Source: JACVRW01 sp963835705
GTDB taxonomy: Bacteria; Actinomycetota; Thermoleophilia; Solirubrobacterales; Thermoleophilaceae
Assembly (NCBI GenBank): GCA_963835705.1
Contig: CAWIGR010000009.1
Location: forward strand, 1 to 64,000
Reading direction: 5' to 3'
Length of the DNA stretch: 64,000 bases
The position numbers and the translations under genes are program-made. The notes under the pieces were generated by a model. The model was not told the DNA's origin. It did not search any database and saw nothing but the letters and a program-made list of their open reading frames with translations. Shown here one piece after another: positions 46,044-58,223 of the stretch; position 1 is the stretch's first letter; every line of letters begins with the position of its first letter.

Positions 46044-46070
46044 CGCCGGCGCGATAGCGTTTTCGCGCCG

Positions 46071-46460
46071 ATGCGGTTCGGTTACACGATCCTCTACGTT
46101 CGGGACGTCGCTGCAAGCGTGGACCTGTACGAGCGCGCCTTCGGCCAGCGGCGGCGGTTCGTCCACGAGAGCGGCGACTACGCCGAGCTGGAAACCGGCA
46201 CCACGATCCTCTCGCTGGCCTCGCACGAGCTCGCCGAGTCCAACTTGCCGGGCGCCTTCCGGCGCCCGGGGGACGATGGGGCCGCGACCGCCTTCGAGGT
46301 GTGCTTCGTCACGGACGACGTGGCCGGCGCATTCGACCGGGCCGTGCGCGAGGGGGCTGAGCCGGTGACCGAGCCGCAGACCAAGCCGTGGGGGCAGGAC
46401 GTGGCCTACGTCCGGGACGCGGACGGCAACCTGGTGGAGCTGGCCTCGCCCGCTCGGTGA
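46071..46460 (+). CDS. VOC-family (glyoxalase/bleomycin resistance-like) protein
   Basis: A 129-residue single-domain vicinal oxygen chelate protein: YTILYVRDVAASVDLYERAF at the N-terminus, YAELETGTTILSLASHE, FEVCFVTDDVAGAFDRAVRE and a C-terminal metal-type Glu (YVRDADGNLVELASPA). Members bind metals and small molecules or act as dioxygenases and isomerases; the substrate is unknown. Confidence 0.88.
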   Translation: MRFGYTILYVRDVAASVDLYERAFGQRRRFVHESGDYAELETGTTILSLASHELAESNLPGAFRRPGDDGAATAFEVCFVTDDVAGAFDRAVREGAEPVTEPQTKPWGQDVAYVRDADGNLVELASPAR

Positions 46461-46476
46461 CCGGTCGGGCCGGCGC

Positions 46477-47134
46477 TCAGCCGCCCGCCCTGGCGTACAC
46501 CTCGTCGAGCAGCCCCTCGGGGTCCTCGAGCTCGAAGTTCTCGCGCAGGTAGCGGGCGGTCTCCTCACGAGGCGTGCCGTCCAGCGCCATCTTGAGGGCG
46601 AGGACGCGGGCGCCCTCGGGGGCGGCCGGGGCTGCGGGCTCCTGCGGGCTCCGCCGCGGCGCCCGGCCCCGCCAGCTCCTCCGCGCTGTCCGCCACGTCC
46701 GGCTCGCGCGCGGCCACCTCCTCCGTCTCCGCGATCGTCGGGTCGACGTCGTCCCCGGGTTCGGCTGCCGCGGGTTCGCCCGCCCCAGCAGCGCCCGTCC
46801 GCAGGGCGGCCAGGTCCTCCTTCAGCCCTGCCACCGCAGTTCGGATGCCTTCGGTCAACTCGTCGAGGCGGCGCTCCAGCTCGTCGGCGCGCTCGGTGAG
46901 GCGGCCGGCGGCCTCGCGGGTGGCCGATGCGTCCGCCTCCGCCTCGGCGCGGATCCGGGCGGCGTCCTCGCGGGCGGCCGCCTCCAGGGACACCGCGCTC
47001 TGCTCCGCCGCCTCCACGATCGCCCGCACCTGCTCGGCCGCGGCTGCCGCCGCCGAGCTGCCGGGCCTTTCCTCTCGCTCCGCCATCGCGCGGCGAAGCG
47101 TAACGCCCGTCCGCCCCGGCGGGGCCGGCGTCAC
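46477..47134 (-). CDS. Coiled-coil protein, frameshifted
   Basis: From the GTG at 47134 (GTGA overlap with the upstream gene) or the ATG at 47086, the protein has a long Ala/Glu/Arg-rich helix (EQVRAIVEAAEQSAVSLEAA ... LTERADELERRLDELTEGIR) typical of coiled coil, then an acidic linker. A one-base insertion near 46640 shifts the frame to VLALKMALDGTPREETARYL and EDPEGLLDEVYARAGG, ending at 46477. Corrected length is about 200-218 residues. The layout is reminiscent of DivIVA-like or septum-associated helical proteins, but no family is claimed. Confidence 0.65.
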
Positions 47135-48708
47135 TTGACCCGGAAGGCGCCCCTCATGAACGGGTGGATTCGGCAGAAGTAGGTGTAGGTGCCGCGCTTG
47201 AGGTTGCGAGGCGTCTGCCAGTCGAGTCGGCCGGTGGCCGGCGGCACGGCCGAGCCCAGCGTGCCGGACTCGAATTGCACCGGGCCGTCGGCGATCGGGT
47301 AGGCGATGCCCGTCGCGCGGTTGCAGGGTGGCTTGCAGGACGTGATCGAGTGGTAGATGGCCCTGGGGTCGTCAACGTTGCGGAACGTGATCGACTGGCC
47401 ACGCTGCACGAGCGGCGGGCGCCCGGCGACTCCCGGCAGGCTCAGGTCGCCGAGCGTGAACTTGAAGTCGAGGACGTTCAGCGGCCCGTCGACCGTCATG
47501 CCGTCCGGCTTGCGTACGGGGTTCGGTAGGCCGCCCGGGCCTCCGCCGTGGTTGTTGTTCTCCGGGAGATGGCCGTGGGTCGGCGGCCCGGCGAAGTCGA
47601 CGCGTCGCTTGAATGGATTGTGCCCCCGGCCCGTCTCGGCCATGTAGACGACCATGATCCCCATCGACTCCCACCACGCGGCGCGGCCGGAGTCGTAGGT
47701 GGTGGTGATCGAGAGGCGGTCGCCGCGGCGGATCTTCACGCGCCAGTCCGGCCTCGTGGCCGTCATCGCCACGTCCCATGACACCGCTCCCGCCGGCTCG
47801 AAGTAGCGGGCCTTCGAGCGGAACAGGTGCGCGCGCTCACCGCGGCCGCGGGGCGCGTTCCGCCTGCACTTCCGGCGGGCCTCCCCCTTCGGTCGCCGGT
47901 CGCAACCGGCGCTGGGGATCCGCGCACCACGTCGCCGCAGGTAGAGGTCCGTCTGCAGGCCCCCCGGATGGAGGTGACCGGCTGTGTGCACGAGCACCCC
48001 GTCGCGGTCCGCGACCCACTCGTTCCGTCGTCCGCGACCGGCGTACGGGCTTCGCGCATCGGTCGGGTACGTGTAGCGGCCGTCCGAGCCGGCGCCCTTC
48101 CTCACGTCGAACACCGGATAGAGCTTCCCGTTCTCGACGTCCATCCACACCGGGTCCACCCGGCGCATCCCGCGCGCCGCCGCCGACGTGTCCGGGATGA
48201 AGTCGATCTCGTACACCATGTAGACCTCGGTCGGCACCGGCGTGAGGTTGTGGATCATGTGGTTGAGGTTCCACACGTCCGAGGCGCGGTACCGGTAGCC
48301 GTAGCCCTTCGGAAGCTTCCCGATCGTCTTCTCCTCGCCGGCGGCGAAGAAGAGCTCGGGCCGGCCGGGCGAGGTGATGTTCGGCCGGCTGAGATTGACC
48401 CACACGCCGTGATGTAGGTGGATCACGTCGACGCCCGGCACCCGGCCGCTGGTGTAGACCAGGTCCGGTCGCATGCGGGTGATCCAGCCGTCCACCCGGG
48501 GCTTCGCGGTGATGATCCGGTTGCCGATCTCGTTCTGCCCGGGGACGACCGTGAACGGCCCGACCCGGTAGAGCATCCGCTTCGCGCCGTTCGCGGCGGA
48601 CGACACCGACACGAGCTCCCCCTCCGCGGCCGTGGCGCCGGGCACGCCCAGCATCAGTAGGGCAAGCAACACGGCAAGCGCGCCTCCCGCGCGCTTCATC
48701 AAGGGCAC
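47131..48708 (-). CDS. Secreted copper protein: PHM/DBH-like monooxygenase domains plus cupredoxin
   Basis: The GTG at 48708 follows AGGA by 8 bases. Signal peptide at residues 4-28 (ALAVLLALLMLGVPGATAA). Candidate type II copper ligands are HLHH at 97-100, NHMIHN at 150-154, GHLHPGG at 244-250 and Met of ESMGIMVVYM at about 347-356, following TTYDSGRAA. That order matches peptidylglycine/dopamine monooxygenases. A C-terminal cupredoxin (about 425-525) has type 1 ligands in IYHSITS and YFCRIHPFM. The fusion, and any substrate, are inference. 525 residues. Confidence 0.65.
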   Translation of the reverse strand: MPLMKRAGGALAVLLALLMLGVPGATAAEGELVSVSSAANGAKRMLYRVGPFTVVPGQNEIGNRIITAKPRVDGWITRMRPDLVYTSGRVPGVDVIHLHHGVWVNLSRPNITSPGRPELFFAAGEEKTIGKLPKGYGYRYRASDVWNLNHMIHNLTPVPTEVYMVYEIDFIPDTSAAARGMRRVDPVWMDVENGKLYPVFDVRKGAGSDGRYTYPTDARSPYAGRGRRNEWVADRDGVLVHTAGHLHPGGLQTDLYLRRRGARIPSAGCDRRPKGEARRKCRRNAPRGRGERAHLFRSKARYFEPAGAVSWDVAMTATRPDWRVKIRRGDRLSITTTYDSGRAAWWESMGIMVVYMAETGRGHNPFKRRVDFAGPPTHGHLPENNNHGGGPGGLPNPVRKPDGMTVDGPLNVLDFKFTLGDLSLPGVAGRPPLVQRGQSITFRNVDDPRAIYHSITSCKPPCNRATGIAYPIADGPVQFESGTLGSAVPPATGRLDWQTPRNLKRGTYTYFCRIHPFMRGAFRVK

Positions 48709-48748
48709 GTCGGCAATCCTAGCTAGTTCCTGCGCCCGGTCTGCAGAT

Positions 48749-50752
<2,004 letters not shown>

Positions 50753-50765
50753 GAACCTAATGACG

Positions 50766-51608
50766 TTACCGATGGCGCCGGACGGCGAGGATCTGCTCCA
50801 GCTCTCGGGCCAGTGACGCGCCGTCCGCAAGGTCGGGCCCGGTGGCCCGCACGACGTGGATGCCTTGCGCGGCAAGCGCTCTGTCGCGCCGGCGGTCCTC
50901 ATGGAACGCCCGGGTGGTCCGGTGCACGGCGCCGCCGTCGAACTCGAGCACGAGCTTCGCCTCGGGCCAGTAGAAGTCGACCTCGTGGATGCCTACCCAG
51001 GTGTTGACTTGTGGCCTCGGCAGCCCGTGCTCCTCGCACATCGCGAGCACGGCGCGCTCCGCGCGATTGCGGGTGAATGGCTGCACGTCCCGGTAGGAGG
51101 CGAGGACCCTGTTGAGCTTGTGGCGTCCCTTTCGGCCGGGCACTCTTGCGAGCACTCGCTCCACCTTCCTCAGGTCGAATAGGCGCAGGACCTCCGCTTC
51201 GTGCACGGCGCTTGCCAGGCGCTCCTCGGTGAGGACGTCGGCCAGGTCGACGAGGGTGCGGGCGAGGCTGGTGACTGGGATGTTGTCGATGAGGGCGCGG
51301 TCCTCGGGGTGGATGAGGCGCGAGCGGTGCAGGATGAAGCCCTTGTGAGGCTTGCGACCGCGCGGCGCGCTGACCTCGATTGGCTGCGAGCCGCGGAGGA
51401 TTCCCCATAGCCAACCGGCCGCGCGGTGACTGAGGAGGGCCTCCTCGCCGCAGGCGTAAACGGCGGCAATCAGGTGGGAGTGGTGCGTCAGGGCGGTGTG
51501 GCCTACCGCGTAGACGCCCTCGTACTGCGGCACCAGCCAGCCCGCCTCGATCCGCCTCTCGATCGCCCGCTTCGACAGTCCCGCCTCCCTTACCTGCTTC
51601 CTTTTCAC
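50766..51608 (-). CDS. AbiEi-like and DUF559 (Vsr-fold) domain protein
   Basis: Start chosen at the GTG at 51608; 280 residues. The N-terminal domain (KRKQVREAGLSKRAIERRIE, WLVPQYEGVYAVGHTALTHH) resembles the AbiEi-type antitoxin winged helix. The C-terminal part is DUF559, with PD-(D/E)XK-like residues (EVDFYWPEAKLVLEFDG, then AFHEDRRRDRALAAQGIHVV). Such orphan proteins are abundant in actinobacteria and lack an adjacent toxin; nuclease activity is presumed only. The 49-bp palindrome lies 48 bases upstream of the start. Confidence 0.8.
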   Translation of the reverse strand: MKRKQVREAGLSKRAIERRIEAGWLVPQYEGVYAVGHTALTHHSHLIAAVYACGEEALLSHRAAGWLWGILRGSQPIEVSAPRGRKPHKGFILHRSRLIHPEDRALIDNIPVTSLARTLVDLADVLTEERLASAVHEAEVLRLFDLRKVERVLARVPGRKGRHKLNRVLASYRDVQPFTRNRAERAVLAMCEEHGLPRPQVNTWVGIHEVDFYWPEAKLVLEFDGGAVHRTTRAFHEDRRRDRALAAQGIHVVRATGPDLADGASLARELEQILAVRRHR

Positions 51609-51655
51609 GATCCCGTGATGCCGGCCGGCCTGGGCCTGAACCAGGTGGTTCGCCG

Positions 51656-51704
51656 AGTGTGGGCCCTTCTGGCCACCGTATGGGGGCTTTTGAGGGCCCA
51701 CACT
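51656..51704. repeat. 49-bp palindromic intergenic element, copy 2
   Basis: Identical in all 49 positions to 33121-33169, including the loop. Here it lies in the divergent gap between the DUF559 gene and the ABC-F gene, 57 bases before the latter's start. Confidence 0.9.
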
Positions 51705-51760
51705 CCCAGCGTGAGGCAGCGTTCGCGCCCTATGTGCGACGTATGTGACGATTGGGTGAC

Positions 51761-53686
<1,926 letters not shown>

Positions 53687-53690
53687 TCGA

Positions 53691-55136
53691 TCAGCCGATC
53701 TGCAGCTTTCTCTTCTGGATCTTTCCCATCGCGTTGCGCGGCAGGCTGTCGACGAATCGCACCTCGCGCGGTCGCTTGTGCGGAGCCAACTGGCCGGCCA
53801 CGTGGTCGATCAGCTCGCGCTCGCCGGGCGGGTCGCCGTCGCCGGCCACGACGAAGGCGACGATCCGCTCGCCCAGGTCGGTGTCGGGGGCGCCCACGAC
53901 GGCGGCCTCGTCGACCGCCGGGTGGCCGAGCAGCGCCATCTCCACCTCGCCCGCGCCGACCTTGTAGCCGCCGGTCTTGATCAGGTCGGTCGAGCGCCTG
54001 CCGACGATGCGGAGGTAGCCGTCCGGCGTGCGCGTCCCGATGTCGCCGGTGAAGAACCAGCCGTCGCGCATGGCGGCGGCGGTAGCGTCCGGATCGTTCA
54101 GGTAGCCCGTGAACAGGTTCGGGCCCCGGATGGTGATCTCGCCGATCGTCTCGTCGTCCGAGACCTCGATGTCGCTGCCATCGTCGGCGACCAGCCGCAG
54201 CTCCACACCGTCGAGCGGCTCGCCCACGTACCCCGGGCGCCTCGCCCCGCTCGCTCGGACGGCCGTGTTCATCAGCGTCTCGGTCAAGCCGTACCGCTCC
54301 ACGATCTGCTGCCCGGTCAGCTCGCGCACGCGCTCGAAGTCGGGGGCGGGGAGAGGCGCCGAGCCTGACACCAGCAGGCGCGGAAGGCCAAGGGCGCGCG
54401 CGAGACGAGGGTTGCCGGCGGCCTCCTCGGCGAGCCGGTGGTACATCGTCGGGACTCCGAAGACCATTGTCGCCCCGTCCTCGAGGGCACCGGCGAGCGT
54501 GGCAGGGTCGAAGCTGCCCAGGTGCCGGAGCGCACCGCCGCGCCGCAGCGGGCCCAGCAGCCCGATCACCAGGCCGTGCACGTGGAACAGCGGCAGCCCG
54601 TGGGTGAGCAGGTCACCTGCCGTCCACTCCCAGGCCTCGGCGAGGGCGTCGAGGTTGCTCGTCACAGAGCGGCGGGGCAGTATCGCGCCCTTCGGAAGCC
54701 CCGTGGTGCCGGACGTGTAGACGATGAAGGCGGGATGTTCGGCATCGAGCTCGTCGGGTGGCAGGGCTGCCTTCGCGTTCAGATCGACCTGGGCGAGTCG
54801 GGGTGGCTCCTGCACCGCGGCGAGCGCGTCTCGCGAGGCTCCGAGGAGCAGCTCGGGGCGGCTGTCCTCGAGGACGTGTCGCAGCTCGGCCTCGCCGAGC
54901 TTCGGGTTCACGGGGACCACGACCGCACCGGCCGCCAGGGCGCCAACGATCGCCACGCACGTCTCGAGTGTCGATTCCGCCCAAACGCCGACGCGCTCCG
55001 CCCCGGAGGCCTCGCGTGCGACGGCGCCGGCGGCGGCGCGCAGCCGCGCGTAGCTCAGCGACGCCTCGCCGACCTGCAGCGCAGGCTCGTCGTCGAGCTC
55101 GTGGAGCGCGGGCAGCAGCATCTCGCCCTTGGCCAT
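53691..55136 (-). CDS. AMP-dependent acyl-CoA synthetase
   Basis: A 481-residue ANL-superfamily ligase: P-loop AFIVYTSGTTGLPKGAILPR at about residues 142-161, VFGVPTMYHRLAEEA, A5-type motif IVERYGLTETLMNTAVRASG, the hinge region GWFFTGDIGTRTPDGYLRIV and the C-terminal lysine in PRNAMGKIQKRKL. The length and sequence resemble malonyl/short-chain acyl-CoA synthetases (MatB-like), but the acid is not determined. Convergent with the ABC-F gene, 4 bases apart. Confidence 0.92.
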   Translation of the reverse strand: MAKGEMLLPALHELDDEPALQVGEASLSYARLRAAAGAVAREASGAERVGVWAESTLETCVAIVGALAAGAVVVPVNPKLGEAELRHVLEDSRPELLLGASRDALAAVQEPPRLAQVDLNAKAALPPDELDAEHPAFIVYTSGTTGLPKGAILPRRSVTSNLDALAEAWEWTAGDLLTHGLPLFHVHGLVIGLLGPLRRGGALRHLGSFDPATLAGALEDGATMVFGVPTMYHRLAEEAAGNPRLARALGLPRLLVSGSAPLPAPDFERVRELTGQQIVERYGLTETLMNTAVRASGARRPGYVGEPLDGVELRLVADDGSDIEVSDDETIGEITIRGPNLFTGYLNDPDATAAAMRDGWFFTGDIGTRTPDGYLRIVGRRSTDLIKTGGYKVGAGEVEMALLGHPAVDEAAVVGAPDTDLGERIVAFVVAGDGDPPGERELIDHVAGQLAPHKRPREVRFVDSLPRNAMGKIQKRKLQIG

Positions 55137-55177
55137 CCTCCCTCCCTCAGTGGCTGAGTGACCAGCCACTCTGACCT

Positions 55178-55810
55178 TTAGAGGCCCAGGTCGTCCGCGT
55201 AGTTGTCGCGGTACTCGCCGCGACGCTCCTGCACGTTCTGCACGTACGCGCGCGTCTCCGGGAACGGCACGTCCCGGGCGGCGTCGAAGTCCTCCGGTCC
55301 GCCGGCCGCCTCGACCCATTCGTCCACGTTGGTCTGGCCGGCGTTGTAGGCGGCGATCGCCAGCGTCTCGTTCCCGTCGTAGTGGTCGATGAGGTAGCGC
55401 AGGAACCAGGCCCCGTAGGCGATGTTGATCTGAGGCGTGGCGAGGTCCGATTGCTTGAAGCGCACGCCGCCCGACCGCCTGGCGATGAAGTCGGCGGTCT
55501 CCGGCGTGACCTGCATCAACCCGCGGGCCCCCGCGTGCGAGGTCTGGTCGCGGAAGCGCGACTCCTCGTAGATCACCGCCGCGATCAGCGCCGCATCGAG
55601 GTCCTTCTCGAAGGCCTGCTGGCGGATGATGTCGTCGTGGCGCAGCGGGAGCGTGATCTCCCGCACTGCGTCGCCCAGCGGGCCGACGCCCGTGACGACC
55701 GCGGCCACCCCGCCGCCGAGCAGGGCAGCCGCGAGCAGGGCGGTCACGCGGCGCCGCTTGATCCGCGCGCGTGAGGGACCTCGTGCGATGGGGGCCATGC
55801 GGGAGCTCAC
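55178..55810 (-). CDS. Lytic murein transglycosylase (SLT domain)
   Basis: A 210-residue membrane-anchored or secreted enzyme. The N-terminal helix is at about residues 23-42 (TALLAAALLGGGVAAVVTGV). The SLT domain has AALIAAVIYEESRFRDQTSH (catalytic Glu in YEESRF), GARGLMQVTPETADFIARR and TLAIAAYNAGQTNVDEWVEA. It cleaves peptidoglycan to 1,6-anhydro muropeptides. The GTG overlaps the coaE stop (GTGA). Confidence 0.94.
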   Translation of the reverse strand: MSSRMAPIARGPSRARIKRRRVTALLAAALLGGGVAAVVTGVGPLGDAVREITLPLRHDDIIRQQAFEKDLDAALIAAVIYEESRFRDQTSHAGARGLMQVTPETADFIARRSGGVRFKQSDLATPQINIAYGAWFLRYLIDHYDGNETLAIAAYNAGQTNVDEWVEAAGGPEDFDAARDVPFPETRAYVQNVQERRGEYRDNYADDLGL

Positions 55811-56424
55811 GGCGCCTCGAGTTTGTCAAGAACCTGGGACAGGGATTGCCTCAACTCTGTCAGCGATCCGTCGTTGCGCACAGTGAAGTCCGCTCTCTCC
55901 TCCTTTTCCGCCTGCGGCAGCTGGCGCCCCGCTCGTTCGGTCACCGATGCATGCCCGCGGGCACCCGCGCGGCGCTCGCGAACGGCCTCCTCGGCCACGA
56001 CCGCGATCGTGCGGTCGAACACCTCTTCCATCCCCGACTCGAACAAGAGCGGAACCTCCACAACCGCCACGCGGTCATCCGCGATCCCGGCCCGCCAGGC
56101 GGCCACCCGCTCGCCGACCCGGGGCCACAGGATGCCCTCCAGCCATGCACGGGCCTCGTCGTCGCCGAAGACCCGGGCGGCGATGGCGGATCGATCGAGC
56201 GAGCCCTTGCGCAGGACGCCCGGGCCGAGCCGGGCGACGATCTCGTCGCGCAGCTCGTCGCCCGCGAGCAGCTCGTGGACGACGGCATCGGTCGAGAGGG
56301 TGGCGGCGCCGAGCTCGCCGAGCAGGCGAAGAGCCTCGGACTTGCCGGCGCCGAGGCCGCCGGTGAGCCCCACGAACAGACCCCCACCACCCGGCCGAGC
56401 CGGGCGGTTGGGCCGCGGGGCCAT
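55807..56424 (-). CDS. coaE: Dephospho-CoA kinase
   Basis: Last step of coenzyme A synthesis. A 205-residue protein with P-loop LFVGLTGGLGAGKSEALRLL at about residues 16-35, STDAVVHELL, ARLGPGVLRKGSLDRSAIAA and VVEVPLLFESGMEEVFDRTI. The start ATG at 56424 lies 2 bases after the rpsA stop. With panB and panC at 36-38 kb, three steps of CoA synthesis are in this window. Confidence 0.95.
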   Translation of the reverse strand: MAPRPNRPARPGGGGLFVGLTGGLGAGKSEALRLLGELGAATLSTDAVVHELLAGDELRDEIVARLGPGVLRKGSLDRSAIAARVFGDDEARAWLEGILWPRVGERVAAWRAGIADDRVAVVEVPLLFESGMEEVFDRTIAVVAEEAVRERRAGARGHASVTERAGRQLPQAEKEERADFTVRNDGSLTELRQSLSQVLDKLEAP

Positions 56425-56426
56425 GG

Positions 56427-58193
56427 CTACTCCGCTGGCTGCTCGGAGGGGGCTTCGGACTCGGACTCGCCGGCGGGCGCAGCGGGACCGCCGTTGCCTG
56501 CTTCGGAAGCGTCCCCGGCCGGAGCGGGCTCGTCGGTGGCGGGGGGCGAAGTCTCGCCGGGAGAGGATGCGGGCTCTTCGGGAGCGGCGGCCTCCTCGGG
56601 AGGGGCGGCCTGTTCGCGGGCGGCTGCCTCCTCGGGAGCGACGGCCTCCTCGGGAGCGACGGCCTCCTCGGGAGCGACGGCCTCCTCGGGAGCGACGGCC
56701 TCCTCGGGAGCGGCCGCGGCCTCGTCGCCCGCGGGCGCCTCGCCAGCGCCTGCGTGGGCGGTGGCGGACGCCTCCTCGGCGGCGGGCACCGGCTGCTCCA
56801 GCGGCGGCGCCTCCCCGCCGGCGGGCGCCTCGGCAGCGCCTGGCGCCTCGGCGATGGACGCCCCCTCCGCAGCGAGCGGCGGCGCCTCCTCCAGCGGCGG
56901 CGCCTCCTCGGCGGGCTCTCCGAAGCCCACGGCGGCGCGCAGGTCCTCCGCGCCGCTCACCTGCGGGCCGGCGAAGACGTCCTCGGACAGCCCGAGGTCC
57001 GGCACGTCGCCGAGCTCCTCGGTCGCCCCCTGGGCGGCGGCGCCTGCGGCGGCGGCCGACTTGATGTGCGGCAGCTGCTCGGCCACGCGCTTTACGCTCA
57101 GCGACAGCCGGCGGCGCTCCGAGTCGATCTCGAGCACCTTCACACGCACGTCCTGGCCCGGCTCGAGGATCTCGCGCGGGTTCTCGACGTGATGGTGGGC
57201 CAGCTCGGAGATGTGCACCAGCCCCTCGACCCCGTCCATGATCTCCACGAACGCGCCGAAGGTGACGACCTTGGTGACCTTGCCCTCGAGCTCGTCCCCG
57301 ACGCGGTAGGTGTCGATGACCCGCTGCCACGGGTCCTCCTGGGTCTGCTTGAGGCCGAGCGAGATGCGCTGACGGTCGCGGTCGATGTCGAGCACCTTGA
57401 CCGGCACCACGTCGCCGATCGCGAGGATCTCGGACGGGTGGTTCACGTGCGACCAGGACAGCTCGGAGATGTGGATCAGGCCGTCGATGCCGTCGAGGTC
57501 GACGAAGGCGCCGAAGTCAACGATGTTCGAGATCGCGCCCTCCACGATCATCCCCGGCTGGAGCCGGTCGAGGATCTGCTGGCGGACCTCCTTGCGCTCC
57601 TCCTCGAGCACCGCGCGGCGCGACAGCACCACGTTGTTGCGCGAGCGGTTCAGCTCGATGACCTTGCACTCGATCTTCGTGCCGAGGAACTCGTCGAGGT
57701 TCTGCACGCGCCGGATGTCCACGAGCGACGCGGGCAGGAACCCGCGCACGCCCAGGTCGATGATCAGGCCGCCCTTCACGACCTCGATCACGGTGCCCTC
57801 GACGGGCTCGCCGGACTCGGCGGCGCCCTCGATCTTGCGCCAGGCCTTCTCGAAGCGGGCGCGCTTCTTGGAGAGCAGCAGGCGCCCGTCCTGGTCTTCC
57901 TTGGTGAGGACCAGCGCGTCGACCTCCTCGCCCATCTCGACCTCGTCGTGCGGGTCGACGGACTTGCGGATCGACAGCTCGTTCATCGGGATGACGCCTT
58001 CGCTCTTGTAGCCGATGTCCACCAGGACCTCGTCCTGGTCGATCTGGACCACAAGGCCGGACACGACATCGCCCTCCTCGAAGGGGACGATCGTGGCGTC
58101 GTAGTTGGGAACGATCTGGCCGTCGATCTCGAGGAGTAACCCGCCCGAGCCCTCGACGGTCTTGGGTTGCGTAAGCGTCTCTGTATCCGGCAC
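56427..58193 (-). CDS. rpsA: 30S ribosomal protein S1 with long acidic tail
   Basis: From the GTG at 58193, 588 residues. Four S1 RNA-binding repeats lie at about residues 35-110, 120-190, 205-275 and 290-365 (GDVVSGLVVQIDQDEVLVDI; GTVIEVVKGGLIIDLGVRGF; GAISNIVDFGAFVDLDGIDG; GKVTKVVTFGAFVEIMDGVE). The last 200 residues or so are an Ala/Pro/Glu-rich acidic tail including six-residue repeats. Four-repeat S1 is normal for actinobacteria; the tail is unusually long. It helps mRNA binding on the ribosome. Confidence 0.95.
   Translation of the reverse strand: MPDTETLTQPKTVEGSGGLLLEIDGQIVPNYDATIVPFEEGDVVSGLVVQIDQDEVLVDIGYKSEGVIPMNELSIRKSVDPHDEVEMGEEVDALVLTKEDQDGRLLLSKKRARFEKAWRKIEGAAESGEPVEGTVIEVVKGGLIIDLGVRGFLPASLVDIRRVQNLDEFLGTKIECKVIELNRSRNNVVLSRRAVLEEERKEVRQQILDRLQPGMIVEGAISNIVDFGAFVDLDGIDGLIHISELSWSHVNHPSEILAIGDVVPVKVLDIDRDRQRISLGLKQTQEDPWQRVIDTYRVGDELEGKVTKVVTFGAFVEIMDGVEGLVHISELAHHHVENPREILEPGQDVRVKVLEIDSERRRLSLSVKRVAEQLPHIKSAAAAGAAAQGATEELGDVPDLGLSEDVFAGPQVSGAEDLRAAVGFGEPAEEAPPLEEAPPLAAEGASIAEAPGAAEAPAGGEAPPLEQPVPAAEEASATAHAGAGEAPAGDEAAAAPEEAVAPEEAVAPEEAVAPEEAVAPEEAAAREQAAPPEEAAAPEEPASSPGETSPPATDEPAPAGDASEAGNGGPAAPAGESESEAPSEQPAE
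56626..56715 (-). repeat. 18-bp tandem repeat inside the rpsA tail
   Basis: Five tandem units of GCCTCCTCGGGAGCGACG (plus strand), four of them perfect, encode EEAVAP repeats on the minus strand. DNA identity between units suggests recent expansion by slippage. Confidence 0.9.
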
Positions 58194-58223
58194 TGAGGGT
58201 TCTAGCCTAGCTACTCTCCGCGA

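Noticed and set aside
50766..51608. A functional type IV AbiE toxin-antitoxin pair
   Set aside because: Only the AbiEi-like N-terminal fold is present, fused to DUF559. There is no adjacent AbiEii nucleotidyltransferase toxin.
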